64,000 bases of DNA from Anseranas semipalmata (GCA_013399115.1 VXAA01002132.1:241179-305178), one strand, 5' to 3'. Shown: positions 1-14,589, counted from the first letter of the stretch. A program made the numbers and translations. The notes: generated by a model from the sequence alone, not told the origin.

Positions 1-3000
1 CCTACCATGGAGGGTCAGCTCTCCTGCTCTTCCCAGCAAGCAAGCGAGAAGTTTTGCAGTAAGTAATGTCTGCTGACCGTGTTTTAACCCACATCTGGCC
101 TGTAGCTGGTGACCAAGCCATCGCAAGTTGGATGCACGCTGCAGTTTTTTCAGTTCTCGCCTGTCTCTGGGATGAGGCTCGCTGACAGTGCATCTGCTTT
201 GATGAGGTTCTTCCCAGAGGTGTGGAAGATGGTCAATGAACTCCTTATCATGCAGTTTTGATTTATCGTTAGCCCAGCTAGCGGCCCATGGGTTTATGGT
301 CAGCTTTGATAGATATGGTGAGTCTTGTGAGGAAATCTGAGAAACACTTGTGCACCCAGAACAAGCTCTGGAAATCATTTTACCTGTGCACGCTGTCTGT
401 GTTCATGACACATGCAGTTCAGGTCTCAGTTAGGCGTTGTCCTCTTCCAGGAGAGCTCCCGGCCCATGAAGTTACAATGACAGCTGAGGTTGTAGCTGGT
501 TTGCTCAGGTCCAAACAGCCTTTGCCTGGGCTGAGGCAAAGGATCCTTGTGGTCACATTGGGTGCTGCTGATGGAAACCCCATGGCATTTTCTCCGGAGG
601 TGAGCGTGTCAGTCAAAAGCGAGCCCAAGCCCTGCTCCCTCCCAAGGGGCCAGTAGGCTCAGCCCATTCTGTGGTTGCCCTCTGCTATCCTCTTCTCAAG
701 TGTTTAATGATGTTGGCGGTGGTGCAGTCCAGGAGCACCTGCTCACTTGCGTCCAGGTAAGTGCATCTTCTGGGAGCACCACAGTGCTCCACATCAGCAG
801 CCAGTGTGAGGACCAGGGTGCACTGAGCTAAATCATCTCTCACAAAGTGCTCTTTGGTGGAGAGGAAAACCCAAAGAGCATTGAACTGGGACCCCTGAGC
901 GGAGGGACTGTGTGGTGGAAGAGGACGGCTCCCGCTGGAGGGATGTCTGCCAAAAGCCACATCCGACTGTGTGTTTCTGTGCTGGCTGGCGCAGGGTTAC
1001 TAGTTCTCTGCAGGATTGCTGAACTCCCTTAGAAATCCTTTGACTGGATGCCAAAATAACAGTCAACTATTTTGCATGTCTCTGTTTCTGGACTCCTCAG
1101 TCTGTCTGCAGTGACTCTACCCGGAGCTGAGCAGTGCCACTTGCACCTCAGCTGATGCAGTTGGTCCACCAGGCAATGGTGGCCAGATGGCTGCAGGGTA
1201 GCAGGGTGCAAGGGTGGTGGCGAGATGCCAGCAAACTCGTCCTGTTCTTGAAAGAAGGAAGGAAAACCTAAAACTCTCATCCACGCCATTCGTGAGGCGA
1301 TCATTCAGAGGTTTGTCACGCTTTCTTAAGAGAATGTCGTGGCTTCTTCAGCCCCCGAGCAGCACCCCAGGTGGTGTCTCCAGCACAGCAGCTTGGCGAG
1401 GGTTGATCTGTGCTGCCTGTTGCAGGTCTGGTACTGTCCTGTGCTACTTAGCTCAGCTGCGTGGCCATAGCATGTGTCACCTGCCTCAAGAGCTGCCCTG
1501 ACAGAGGTAAAGTGCTACAGCCCCCACATGACCGCCAACATGAATGTCCATGGAGAGGTCCGTCACCCTGCTCCTGGAGCCCCTTCTCCAAATGCAGCTC
1601 CCTGGAGCAAGCGCTGGTGGCTGTGGTGCACCAGAGCTCAGGTCCCGGTTCCCTCTCAAGCAGCTCCTGTACGCCTGAGCCCCGTGTCCATGCTACCTCT
1701 TTCCGCAGGCAGTGCTGAGTTTTCATCTGAGCTCCCAGGTGGCTGATCTGTCCTCTAACGAGCTCTGCTCATTAGGCTGCCCTGCCCCCGGGGGGACCCC
1801 AAGCCTGGGCAGCATGAAGACCTCCCAGCCCACCACCCCGCAGCCTGGAAAGCCTGGGCCAAGGGGCTGCCCTCCACAGGAGTAGGATGGGGCTGCAAAC
1901 AAGGGCAGCCACCCCTTGTTCCTCCTGCAGAGTGTTTTTCCTCACTGCTTCACGCCTCTCAGACAGGGCAGAGCGAGTTCAGATTTGCATGGGACATCCT
2001 TACAGCTCTGGCCAGGCGACAGGGGCTGATGGAGAAGGTGCCATTTGCTCTGGCCCCCATGCTGGAGGCCAGGCAGGGTTGTGCAGCAGGAGCAGGGGAC
2101 ACAGGCAACCTTGGGGCCTTCATTAGACGCCACCAATGCTCCTTTGAGAGATGCTGTGCCCTGGAGAATCTACGAGTGCTCAGGCAAGCCAGCAGCCAGG
2201 CTGGGCAGCCGTTTGCAGCTAATTGCTGGTAATGGGCACCCCAGGGGCTGCCCTGTGGCAGGCAGGACAGCCGTGCTCACAGGAAGGCACAGCCTGCCAG
2301 CCGGGAGCCCTCGCTGGGCTCTCCTGCAGCATCCAGGAGAGCAGGTTTGCTCCGGGCTGGGGGGGAGACAAGCCAGCCCTGGACAGGGGACCCCTAGTCC
2401 TCGCAGGGCATTTCTGGGAGATCCCTGCTCTTACAGCCCCCCAGTACCACAGCCCTGCAGACCCTTCTGGGGTCTCTCCATATCCCTGCTGGGACCCTGG
2501 CCTCCACCACCCTTAGGTGGGGATTTGCCATCTCCTGTTGCACCATTTCTCTGAGGTGGCCTTTCCTCAGAGCAACCCCTCCTGCAGCCATCTCCCCAGC
2601 TCCTGGCTGGGCCGGTGGATGGGAGCTCAGTGCTGCCGGTGGGACTGTCACCAGCACCTGGCCAGGGCAGCTGGGGCTTGGCACAGCCAGTTCTTGAAGC
2701 TTTCCAAGCCTGGAGCTCTTCCACCTCTGGTCACCTCCCTGAGGGCTGTATTGCCTTTGGGAGAGAAGACTTTTCTGCAGGGTTCCTCTTCTGTGGTCAG
2801 AGTGAGGTCCTAGCAGGTCCCAGCACATCAGGACTGTATGATCAGGAGTCTTTCCACTCTGCCCACCCTTCCTTATGTACTGCTCAGCTCAACCACACCT
2901 GACCTACTCATGTCAGAGGCTGGGGGTGGTGATAAAGCACTTCATTCCTCCTCCCACATCCATTCTGGCCAATTTTAGGACTTCACATTAGCATGTGGCC

Positions 3001-5459
3001 TCTGAACCTCAAAAACCTCCCTGGATGGCCTGTGGACACTCCCCACCACTGAGATGGGACAGGTCTTAAGTGCCACCATCCCTGGGCTGCTCATATCTCC
3101 CTAGGAACGGTACCAGGAAAGGCTCTGCGCTGATGGACACCAGCTGTGGTCCCAACCAGACCAGCTGAGAGGCTGCACCCAGCCCAGCAGCGATGCTGGA
3201 TCTATCCACTTCTTTCTGTAGAGAAATTTGAGGAACAAAGGTGTGAAGAGACGTGCCGAGGTGGCCCATCTGCCGCGCTGGTTCTGCCATGGCTGAGATT
3301 TGCAGACCAGCAGGAGATGCCTGGCAGCCCACCGTGCTGGTGGGGTTGGTGCAGGCTCTTCTGCTCCTCATCAGCAAACCAATGCTGTGCTGAGCTGCAG
3401 CTGACGAGCTGGGTTGCTTAACAAGTGCCGTTTCTTCACGCATTTAGGGAAGCAGGCAAAGGCCTCCAGTCGGCTGCTCGAGTGCTTGAGGCCCGGCACG
3501 TGTCCAGGTGTTTCTGGCATCGAGTGAGCAAATGTGGAGGGTACCGGAGTTGTCGTGACACAGAACTGGGAAAAATGCTCAGAAAATTGCTCACTGTGAG
3601 AGGAGACACAGAGAAGTGGGGGATTTCTGTCTTTGGAGGGGTACAAGACTTGCTCCAAGGCCATGGCAAAACCGCCCTAGCACTGGATGTCAAATATGAG
3701 GTTCCCTGGGCATGCTTCTGCCAGCGTTTCTGTGGCCCCTTTCCACTTGTGCTCACCACTTAGTACCTTTCATCCCGGCTGAAATACCAGGCTGCTTCAC
3801 TCCTGAGATCCCGACCCCTTCCCGTGCCATGGCGGGCAGGTGAACCACAGCGGGCTGAGCGCTGCTGGGAAACACCACAGCTCGCGCCGCTTCTCTGCCA
3901 CCCTGCAAGTCACGCCAGCTTCGTTACAAAGGAGACCCAGAGAACGGCCACCTGGGGCTCAGGAACAGCCAAGGAAGCGGCAGCCTGAGCCCCAAGGCCT
4001 CTCCAGGACAGGAGGGCTGGGAGCAGGCAGAGATGTGCATCAGTGGCCATGAGCACCCCGCTCTGTCTCTGGGGAGGAGAAAGCACGAACCGCTCAGCAG
4101 AGATGTAAGCACCAGGCCGGGCAGGTGTCTCATGGCTTTCTGCGTCCATTATCCTGCAGGCACCAGACCTTCGACTGTCTTCCATAAAGCGGTGCTGCTT
4201 CCTGGCCCTTTGGCTCCTGTCCCTGTCAGGACACAGAGGCCGCTCCAGTCCCTCCTGCTCTGCAGGGCTGGAGCCACCATCTAGTTTCCAGCCTGCCTGT
4301 CTGCAGACATTTCACACCATTCATGCTGTGCCAGACATGTCCTTCAGCTTTCGCAGCTCTTCCCCTCCCGTGGTGGGAGCAGACAGAGGCCTGATGTCCC
4401 GCAATCTTTGCTTTTTTAACTAGGTGGACCAGGCTCTCCTAGTCTTCTCTCAGAGGATATATTTTCCCCCCTGACTTTCCTGCTGGGCCTTCTCCTACTA
4501 ATGCATCTCCTCTGCCAGAAGTCCTTCAATGGACGAGTGTTGGCTGGCATGGTGACCAGCCTCAGGTGCTGCAGGAGAAGACAGGAGAAGCCAGGGCAGG
4601 CAAATATGAGTGAATCAGGCCTCATATTATATTTCAGCCTGATCCTTTATAGTTACCATTGGCTGAAGCATGAGAAAACTTGCTGGTGGTTATACAGTAC
4701 TGAATCTCGCAGACCTTGGACTTAGCACCTTCCTGTGGCAGCGTGCCGAGGACATCTGTCTGTGCTCCTCTCTCCACCTCACTTCCCCAGTGGCTCTGCA
4801 TGACCTCCACGGCCTCCCAGCCTTCCCGTGTTCAGTGCCTGCCATTAGCAGTGCCGGGCATTTCTTTTCCCACACCATTTATATCCCACGTCCTCACAGG
4901 AAGGTGATTCCTCCTGTCCCAGAGCAACGACATCTTCCAAGCGAAACCCATGTAGATCCCAGGGGACTGGTATGGATGTTTTGGGCAGAGCCCCGCTGTG
5001 CGCAGCCAGGACCTCCTGACAGCCTCTCTGCTCCCAGAGCCTGCCCGCGTGGGATCAGGCCCCCCAAAACCAGGCCCAGGGCAAGCCTGCCCTTGCAGCC
5101 CTCTCTGCCACCAGCACAAGGCAGTCAGCAGCCAAGAAAGGCTGGGCAGGAGCCAGAAAACCTGTCTGCATCTTCTGGAGCACTCCATCCTCCCAGAGGG
5201 CACGGTGCTCGCCGTCCCGCACGCCTCTGGCACGGTGCCCTGGGCACCATGGGGCCGACAGTGCAGGGAGCTCTCAGCCCCACGCTCCCTGCCCAATGCC
5301 CAGGTGGATTTCCCAGCGCCCCGGCCCTCCCGTGCCCCTGTGCTGCCTCGGTTCCAGAGGGAGATGAGGGGTGTGGGTCCTAGCGGGGTCCCAGCCATGT
5401 CCCATTGAGGCCGGGGGATGCGGGGCCAGCCGGAGCTGGGAACGTCCCTGCCCTCTTTG
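1..5459. other. No gene recognised
   Basis: Only short, overlapping open frames without family resemblance. Moderately GC-rich sequence; no repeat recognised. Confidence 0.6.
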
Positions 5460-8100
5460 TGCTTTGCCTGGTAAGCAGCGCAGTGCAAATATCAGTCGGG
5501 TTCTTTGAAATGAAAATAAAACTGATAAAAGTCGGGCAAATCCTCCGCTCCGGCCCCTGCTGCTGGCCCAAGAAGTGTCTCTTTCTGGGAGCTGCCTAGC
5601 CAGCTCCCAGAGTTATAAATACATTATGTATGCCGGTGTCCGTCGGCCAGAGCCTTTTGTTGATGCTGAATATGTCCTGGCCAACAAAAGTGGACTGGAT
5701 TAGCCACAGTGGATTAAAAGATTTTCTTCTTAGAGTTTACCTAATAATATAACAATTGACATAGAAGGTCTCTTTGAAACCTACACGACTCTGTTATTTT
5801 ACCATCTGTGAGTTTGCTTTCCATGAATATGATGGGGCGCCTGCTTGCTGGTGGTGCTGGTGGTGGGAATGCTGCCTGGAGCTGAATTTGTCACCGACAA
5901 CAGAAATAAGCCCGTATTTGAAGGGAGGCGGCAGGAAGGGAAAGTAGCGCAACTTCTGTCCACCTCCCTTTGTCCTCGGCCCTTCTGCTCATGGCCAGCA
6001 AGGCTCTGAGATGCCGCAACTTCGGGAGGAAAAAGAGACCCAACGAAGTGGACTCAACCGCCAGGAAAGCCTCGCTCAGACCAGTGCCGCGAGCTGATCT
6101 GCAATTCAAGGTGTCCTGCGAGGTCCCGACTGGAATAAGCTCGTTTATTAATAATGAATTTTGGAAGGGAGCTGCTTGAGTTTCTGAACTCTCTCCCCCT
6201 GTCCCCAGCCCGGTGCTGCGAGCCGGTGGAGTTCGCTCGTCTCCGTTTCAGCCATTCGGAGCCGGGGCGGCGTTCGGCTCTCCCCGCCGTCCCTGCCTGA
6301 CATCACGTTTGCAGTATCCATTGCAAGATGGGTCACGCAGCGGCAGCAGCGACACTGGAAACATGGAGGGCAGCAGCGGCAGGGGAGGAACACTCCCCCC
6401 ACCATCCTGCGGCTCTCCGCCGCTCGCCCCCTCCTCTAGCCACCACAACAGCAACCGCACACCCCTGCGCCCCGGCCCTTGGGCTTTGATCTCATAAAGG
6501 GGCTCCATTTACAAGTCTTTAATAGCAGCCTTTGGAAATATCCGTCCTCAGAAGTCTCGAGTAATGAGATTTGGAGACTATGATCAATTTAGGCGCCGCT
6601 CTTTCTCGCTCGCTTTTTTCTTTTTTTTTTTTTCCCCCCTTTTTTTTGCAAACACACTTCTCAAGCCGCGCTGACTTTGTGTGCGATTGTCGCACCATCC
6701 AAGACCTGGGGGGGGCCGCGTGGGCGGCAGGAATATGGGGCTTGCGTCTCCCAGCTGGGGGCCTTTGATGAAGCTGCTTTGCGAAATTTGATTTGAAAGG
6801 CCTACGATAACAATTTGGGGAGAATGGTGGAGCGTTTTTCCGCACAGATCCCTTTGTCTCTTGCCCGAAGGGGGTTTCATTGTAGGTTTTGGGGCTGGGG
6901 CGAGGGGGTCGGTGGTGGCCGCGGGTGGGGTGGGGCGGCGGNNNNNNNNNNNNNNNNNNNNNNNNNNNNNNNNNNNNNNNNNNNNNNNNNNNNNNNNNNN
7001 NNGGATTTCTCACCTGCCTGCCCCGCTGCGTCGCGCGCCGGCTGGGTTTTCGCAGTCCGCCATGACGGGAGCAGCCGCCCTGCTTGCTGTCCGGAGCACT
7101 TTCCAAGACTCTTGAACCTATTTCCCTTTCTTGGCAACTGTGTGGCTGGAAGATGGGAATCTTTACTTTATATTGCAGCTTTGGCTTCTCAGCCTGATTG
7201 GCTGCGGCCAGGACCAAATGATGGTCCTTCCAATCCTATTGTAACTATGGCAACCAGCCCCTTTAGGCACCACCGATTTACTTATAATTGCTGGGTAAAT
7301 AGTCAAGACAGGCCACTTTCATCCTGCACGGAAAGATTTATCTTCCTTTTCTCTTTTTTTTTTTCTTTTTTTTTCGGGGGGGTAGGAAGCCCTAAAGAGC
7401 AGCACCACTTAAGCAAAACTCTTTGAACGCTGTTGCGGAAAGCGGCTGCCTCCCCCCCGGCCAGCCTCTCCCCGCTGGCTGCTCCCGCTGCAGCCAGTTG
7501 CACAATGACGATGCCGGGGCTTTCCGGCACCATCGTGCAGCCCTGGCCACCGAGGAGCCGCTCCGGAGGGGGACACGCGGCACCCTATGGCCGCGAGGCC
7601 GACGGGCTGGAGTGGGAGGAGGGTCTGGCCACCACGAGGCTGCCAGCGACCACTTTTGCTTTTCACGTGGATTTCACACCGGTTCATCTGGAGAGAGAGG
7701 ATGGGGCCAAATGCTCCCCCCGCAGCCCCCACCCTTCTTCCCCACGGCTGCTGCCGGTGTAGTAGCAAGTCATATCCATGCCGCGTTGGGTTTCTGCCCA
7801 GACACCAGCCAACCCTTCGCGCGGCTCCCATCCGGGCGGGGAAGCTGCAGGGAGCCCCGGGAAGCAGGAACATGGCCGGATGCGGGGCTGCGGGCAGGGC
7901 CGAGCCGAGCCCAGGTGCTGCCACCATTCCCTGGCCCGGCAGCGGTGCCACCAGCTCTGCGGGACCCGAGGGCAGCGCTGGCCGGGACGGGGCCGCTCCT
8001 ACCTCTGCTCCCGGCCTGGCTCCACGCTGGGGTGTCTGCCCCAGCCCTGCTGCCTTGGCACCAAGCATGTGTAGGGCACAGAGGTCCTCATTACTCCTGG
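5460..8100. promoter_or_regulatory. CpG-rich/AT-block non-coding region, possible promoter or enhancer
   Basis: A GC-rich, CpG-dense core (about 6200-8000) is interleaved with AT-rich blocks (5480-5840, 6500-6620, 7160-7320) that read unlike neutral intergenic DNA. It contains CCAAT boxes (ATTGG at 7197-7201, CCAAT at 7230-7234), five CTTTGAT/CTTTGAA motifs, a polypyrimidine tract at 6610-6650 and an assembly gap. No exon can be supported. By vertebrate synteny a 5' end of AXIN1 is possible. Confidence 0.4.
6942..7002. other. Assembly gap (61 N)
   Basis: A run of Ns inside a GC-rich, CpG-rich block (flank GGGGTGGGGCGGCGG). Confidence 0.99.
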
Positions 8101-11100
8101 AGGGTGCGTAACGATGATGGACAGAGCAATTCACGATGCAATTAGCCTTGTTGCCAGACCTGTCAGTGCGGACCACATGGCTCGTGGGGCAGGGGAGCAG
8201 GATTTGTGCTCGTGGCAGGGCAAGTCCAACAGGTGATGTCCCAATAGGTACCTGTGGGCAGTGTGCAGGCAGGAGCATGGCTCTGGACCCATCCTTGCAG
8301 TCCAGGGGTGGACATTTCAGCCAGAGAACAGCAAACCAGCATCTGTCCAGCCTCGTCAGCTGGGCCACCTGCGTGAGGCTCGCAGCGTCCTTCTGTCTGC
8401 ACCAGTGATTGCTGGCAGCTGAACAGCAGTTCCAGGAAAAGAGAAAAAAGGGTCCCAGGGAGAATGTAAGAGCTGGAGAGACCCTGGGAAGGAGGGGACC
8501 TGCAGCAAGAGCCACCCCAGTCCCGCGGCACCCTCCATGGCTGCACAATGGGACTGCGGCTGGCACAGCCGTGCTGGCCCGCAGAGATCATCTTGTGTTG
8601 CACAACAGCGATGGTAAATACCAAAGAAGTGCCACCGCCTGTATTGTCCAAGCCCCAGCCAAAAGCGTAACCAGAGCGTGGCTGCTGTGTAAGGACAAGG
8701 AATTGCCCCAGCCTGGTTTTGCCCAGCAGAACTGCTCCTTTCCTCTTTCACATGCCCTTTGGTCTTTGTAGGAATATGTAATAAGCTCTGTGTATGGGCT
8801 AGAGGAGAGAAGAGCTAACCAGCTCACCGAGAATCAAAAAGAGAAGCTACATGGTCAGATGGGAAACCCGTTTCCAGCTGTGGGCCACCCCCCTCCATCC
8901 GGGTGCCTCAGGAATGCTGTTCAGCCTCCTGCGCAGACCGGCTCTGCTGCAGCATCCCGCGCATCGCTGGGATTTCCTGCTCCTGGCTGCACGCAGGCAC
9001 AACTCACTTAAAAGTGACTTCTCTGTGCGCGGAGGTGAGACCCGGGCAGGCAGGAGCTGCCTGCATTCGAGCAGCCCCTGCTCATGCCGGCACCGTTTCA
9101 CCCACGGGGCTCAGCTCTGGTGCCAGGCTGGCCCCGGCGGGCAGAGCCAGGTCACCCCGTGCTGCCCAGCACCTGCGGCCGCTGCGCCCCGGGATGCTGG
9201 GACACGGCCTGCGAGCTCCTCCGCCTCTGACGGTGGCGAACACGGGTGGAGAGACCTGGCAGCTCCCAGTGTGCGCTAGAGAGCTTCAGCTGGGTTCCTC
9301 TGGTGCGCTGTGTGTTTATTAAACGAGGATCCAGGAGAGATTAAATTTAAATGCATGAAACAGCAGGGGAAAGAAAAGAACACAGAAACGTATCTTGAGG
9401 GAAAGGAAAAAGAACCAAGATCATCTGGCAATTCCCTCTTCAAAGGCGTCCAGAGGAAGGAGTCCATCAGGGAGGCTGCAGGGGCAGCGCTGGGGTTTGC
9501 TGCCTGAAGTCCTCGCTCCAGTGCTGACAGCGGGAGGAGCCGGGGGATTCCCACACTTCTTGGTGGGGAGCTCAGGGGGGGACAGATCACAGCTGGAGGC
9601 GTTGTGGAGCCAGCAGAGAGGGAGCAGCAAGGAGCCATGGGGCCAGGCGGCATCTCCTGTGCTTCTGGAGGAAGCGGAGGCTGAAGCAGCCGATCCTCAG
9701 GCAGCCCTGTGTGTCTGCTCCCTGGAACTGCCTGGTGGGCACGACACCAGTTTTCCTTTTAACCTGTTGCAGGGAGATCCAGGAAACTGCAGGCCACTAA
9801 GTCGGACATCTGTACCTGCAGGTTAGCAGAAATGATACTGGAAACAGAATCTGTGGGCACCTGAGTAAATATTATCTAAATATTGTCTACCTGGGAAAAA
9901 AAAAACAGATGACTTGTAAAGGGAAGTCCTGTCTCCTGCGAGCAGCCAGCTTTGAAGGCGTCAGCAGCCATGTAGGAAAGGGTGGTGCATGTGGTACAGC
10001 TGTGCTGGGTTTGCAAGCCATGAGCCACTGCTGGTGTTATAACAAGCAGCCCCATGAAAATGTCTGCTTTGTGCTCAGGAGGGGTCAAAAAGGCAAAGAG
10101 AGCATCAAGAGGCATTAGGGAACGCCAGGAGACCACAAGAGATATGAGGGAAGGGCGTAAGTATGGTCGAAGCCACCAAACACGATCTCAGTGAGATGTA
10201 GTCTGTGCCAGAGCATGGGGTGGCTGCCTGGCATGGGGACTGCGGCTGTACCTGCTGCCGAGGTTGGAGGCAGCACGCAGGGAGCATCCAGGCCACTTTT
10301 TGGAACTGTAGCCAAGGAATAAGGAGACTTTTGGTTCATTTTTGAAATGTGAATGTACCAGACCCATCAGCAATCTCAGCCATCTCTCAGCCTGGAGATG
10401 GCCTTTCCTGGCCTCCTCCTCAGCCAAACTCAAAGAGCTTTTCCAGTTTTGCTACAGACTCACAGAGCAAGGGAGAGGTGCTTTCCAGGAGCACGACACA
10501 AAGGATGAACAACACTAATGAGTAACATGGGTTATTTCTAAACCGCCCCCAAGCCACAGGCAGCCTCCCTGAGAACAAATCCCTGGAGAAGAGCCCCAAA
10601 AGAGACCAATGGAGACAAGCAGACCTGCTGCGGTGGCACAGGAGCAGGGCAAAGATCAGCAAGGAGAGCAGGCTGGGGAGCACTGCCCCGCAGAGCGAGC
10701 ACCACCGGCACCTGTGTCACTGCCAGTACCCGTGTCACTGCCGGTACCCATGTCACCGCTGCTCCTGGCCCTGTCCACAGCCGCTGCACGGGGCAGATGC
10801 TGCTGGTGCAGCTCATCCCGGTGCCTGGCGAGCTGGGCAAGCAGTCCTCCTCCTCATGGGGAGCTCAGCTGGCTGCGGGGGAGATAAAAGGGAGGCATTG
10901 ACGTCAGGGCTCTCGCCACCCACGCGCGGATAAACAGGCGGCTGTTGGTACAGCCGGGAAGGCTCGGCTTAAACAAACACACCAGGCAGCTGTGCGCAGG
11001 ACGCGGCTGGCCCCGGTTCAGCCAGCACTTAAGCACACGGCTCAGCCCCAGCAAAGCCAAGGGGAGCCAAGCAGCGAGCCAAGCGACACGCAGCCACCTG

Positions 11101-13424
11101 AGGGTGGTGTTACAGCCCCGGCTTGACACCCGCTCGCTGCGTGGTCACAGGCGAGGAGCTGGCTTCCTCCGGCTCCGCAAGACATGGGTGGTTTTGGGAG
11201 CCCTGCACCTCGCCAGCACCAGCGAGCGAGGCCGGCAGAGCTGCCGCTGTCCCCTGCTCCTTCTGAGCATCCTCTGTCGGTTCCCATGGAAACTCCCCGG
11301 ATCCCGGTCTCAGGAGCCGCCTGGATTTTATCCGCACACACCCACCCGCCGGCCCTGCTCGGTGCCTTCTCCCCTGCTGGGGTCTCACCATCCCCCTGCC
11401 ATGTGCCCAGGTCTGCCCCCACGGGAGGGACCCCCGGCCCCTCTGCCAGCCCCACGGGCACCCCCCTCCTTCTCTCCCTCCTACACCGCTGCAGAGAGCA
11501 GCCCCATGAAACAAGCAAGCCCACCCCAGGAAAGGAGAATACCTTCCCCAGGGCCCTCAGTAGGCCCTAATTCTCCTTTTTCTACAGCGTATCATGCAGA
11601 AAATAAGGAAAACCCAATAGTGGGCGACAGGACCGCAGTATTAATGGAGGAGAGGAGAGGGAGAGGAGAACAAGCAGGTCTTTATATGGATGATTTCCCA
11701 CCTCCGCACCTCGGTAGGTCCTAGCTCTGAGCATCTGGGGACCACTTGGCTGGGCGTCCTGCCCTGGGAAGCCTGCTAGCCCGGTGCCTGCAGCCAGGCG
11801 GATTTTCCTGTCTTTTGGTGCTGGCGCTGTGCGCGTCACCCACGCGAGCTGGGGTGTTCCCTCTCTTCCTCTGAGTTGCCCAAAGGCGGCAGGGCTCTGA
11901 GCAGGGGGAGGCGATGGCAGGGTGGGTGCCACCTTGGCCGGCGGGGAGGCAGAGACCCCCTGCCGGCGCATCCCGGCCCTGCTTTCCCAAAATGAGACCA
12001 TTCGGAGGCGGGGTCTGCTGAGGGGGGCATGTCCGTGCATCCAGGCCCCGATGGTTGGTGCAAAGGTGCTGCCACACTAGCTGGTTTCCTTTGCTGCTCT
12101 TAAAACCAGGCAGACTTGAAAGACTACCTTTGAAAATCTGTTTTAAAATTGCTTATGCATCAAAACGGGACTAATTAAAGGCAGGAGGCAGAGGCTCTAC
12201 CTGCCAGTCCTTCCTGCATTTATCTGCTCTCAGGGGTTGTATCCATGGCTCAGGCTGTGGCCCAACGATCAGATCTGGCTTTGGAAGCTCCAGGAGAGCC
12301 ACGAAATACTGCCTTCTTTCAAGAGCTGAGGCCAGGGAGCCAGGCTTCCCCCGTGCACAGCTAGCACGGCCTGCCTTACCCAGCAGAAAGGCTTCCCGGC
12401 TCTGCAGAACTCTGCACAACCGCACAAACCTACCTTCGCCACTCCAGAAAGCCGACAAATTCTTGTGCGGGAAAACGCAAGGTGGTGACATCTGTCTTTT
12501 TGTAGCCAAGCTCGGCATAGGAAGGGGCAAGCGGGGCCAGAGCTGCAGGGAGAGCCTGCGCCAGGGGCTGGATAACGCCGTCAGCGCCCATCCTGGCGGG
12601 GTTTGGCCTTGGGCCCATGTTGGGAGCCCCCCCGGCAGGAGCCCTTGTGCAGGGCACAGCAAGGCCCTGGCTCTGGGGGCAGGCTGACGGCGGGGCTGGC
12701 ACCGCGTCACTCTGTGAGCAGAATCAGGCCACAAGCGGGAGAAATATGAAGCGCTGCAAGTAGACATGGGGAAAATAAAGACATTGTGAAAAAGCCAGGC
12801 AAGACAAAGAAAAGTTCTTCACCATAAAAATAAAAGAAGTGTGGGTTGTAGCTTTGATCCATTCCTGGATAAAGATGGATTAAAAAACATGAATAAAGGC
12901 ACAAAAAAGAGACAGATAATCAGTACGTCTTTTCCAAAGTGTCAGGATGAAGTGTTTAAGTCACAGTAGGCTGAAGAATCACGCTCTCATTCATCAGTAA
13001 CAGAGGAAAATCTACCAAGGTGGAAACCCTCTAAACCTGCTGATGGTCTGGGTAACTTGCGCACATGAGTCCTGAGGAACCCGGGGTCAGAGAGCCCAGC
13101 CATACAGGTAGCAATGGAGCCACATGCAAGGTCAGGACAGGGTCGGATGGTGTTTGTACAGCAAGGGCAGACATCTCTGCTACCTCGCTTCCCTGCCGGG
13201 CAGGTGAGACCCAGCCGGGAAGGTCTGCCTGAGTCCCTGCACACCTCCGCGAGGGCGGGCCCCACGTCAAAGGCTCTCAAGGAAACAAAGATTCCTTGGA
13301 ACGAGGGGGCAAGTCCCCACGTGCCTAGGCGGTTGGTTAAAATGTTCAGAGGGCTCTTTGCAGCGGTGTGCAGGGCAGGGCGGCCCCGCAGGGCTCTCTG
13401 CATAGCCCCATGCTGCTCCAGCTG
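8101..13424. other. No gene recognised
   Basis: GC-rich non-coding DNA. The block around 10860-11720 is rich in CCCC and CAGC tracts and preceded by GATAAA near 10882, but no exon or promoter can be argued. Confidence 0.55.
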
Positions 13425-13610
13425 CTGGGGTGGCCAGCGAGGTGACAATGTTTGCCGCTGACACCAAGTTGTTCAGGGCAAGGAGATGAGGGCTGTCTAG
13501 GAGGAGGTCAGAAGGATCCAACAGGACTGTCTGGAGGGAAAGTTCAGTCTTCATGAAGGCAGAATAAAGCACATGCAGAAAAATCCAGCCTAACCATACA
13601 ACAGAGCGCT
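13425..13610 (+). repeat. CR1 fragment
   Basis: GAGGTGACAATGTTTGCCGC, TGACACCAAGTTGTTCAGGG and AGAAGGATCCAACAGGACTG follow the CR1 reverse-transcriptase 3' region (GCAGATGACACCAAG type), read on the plus strand. Confidence 0.75.
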
Positions 13611-14589
13611 GTCCTCACAACGAGGAACAGACTGCTTCTTTCACGGACAGGTAATCCAGCCATAGCCACGAACCAGCGCGGTGCTGGGTGGCTCTGACGC
13701 AGGCAGCACGGAGAGGGTGCAGCATCACAAAACAGAATCCCATTTTCTGCACTTGTCAGAGTGCTCTAGCTGGCCCGAAACAGCACCATTTTAAGCGTTG
13801 CCATGGCGATGGCTGCCCAGTCGATGCACACGAAGATGCACGCAGAGCGCTCCCAGGCAAAAGCGGCTGTGGCCAGTCCCCAGCCAGCAAGGGCTGCAGC
13901 CCTCCTGCAGCGAGGATCTGCCTGCGTCCCTCTCCACCCAGGGTCCCGAGCCTGGCCCCAGGCTGCTCTCAGCCGGCTGCCCTTTGAGACACGTCCTGCC
14001 CGCAGCAGAGCCCCAGTGCTGTGGGGCACGGCCCTGTCAGAGCCGCCAGGCTCGCTGTGACGTACAGGCCATGCCGCCTCCCGCCTCCTCTCCTCCTGGG
14101 CCAGGATGGCTGGCCAGGACGAGCAGCGAGTCAGAAACCAGCAGGACTGGGAAACCAGTGGTGTGGGGAGAGCTGCCAGGGCCTCCTGCTGGGGCTCAAG
14201 GCCAGCAGCCCAAGGGTGTCCCCAGGGCTTGGCCTCTGCTCACACAGAGCTGGGCCATCATCCACTGCTTTGGGCGTCCGGCAGCTCCATCCCGCCAAGC
14301 ACTCCTGCAGCTGCTCTCCTGGAGGCGATGGTTCTGCACATGAGCTACTTCCTTGCATAGATGGGAGGAAGAGGGAGCACAGCACACAGGAGTTTCAGGC
14401 AGGATGGTGATGGTTCATACCCCAGAGGACAATGAGCTGGGCTGTTAGACTCCCTCTCTTCCTTCCCAAACCAGGCTCTTCCCCTCCAGCCAGCATGTGG
14501 CAGCTGGTCTTCAGCTCGTTGCTGATACCCCCTCTTCAAGCTGGTGGTTGTTTTACAAGGAGCTTCACAAGGTGGATTAGCTCCTAGGA

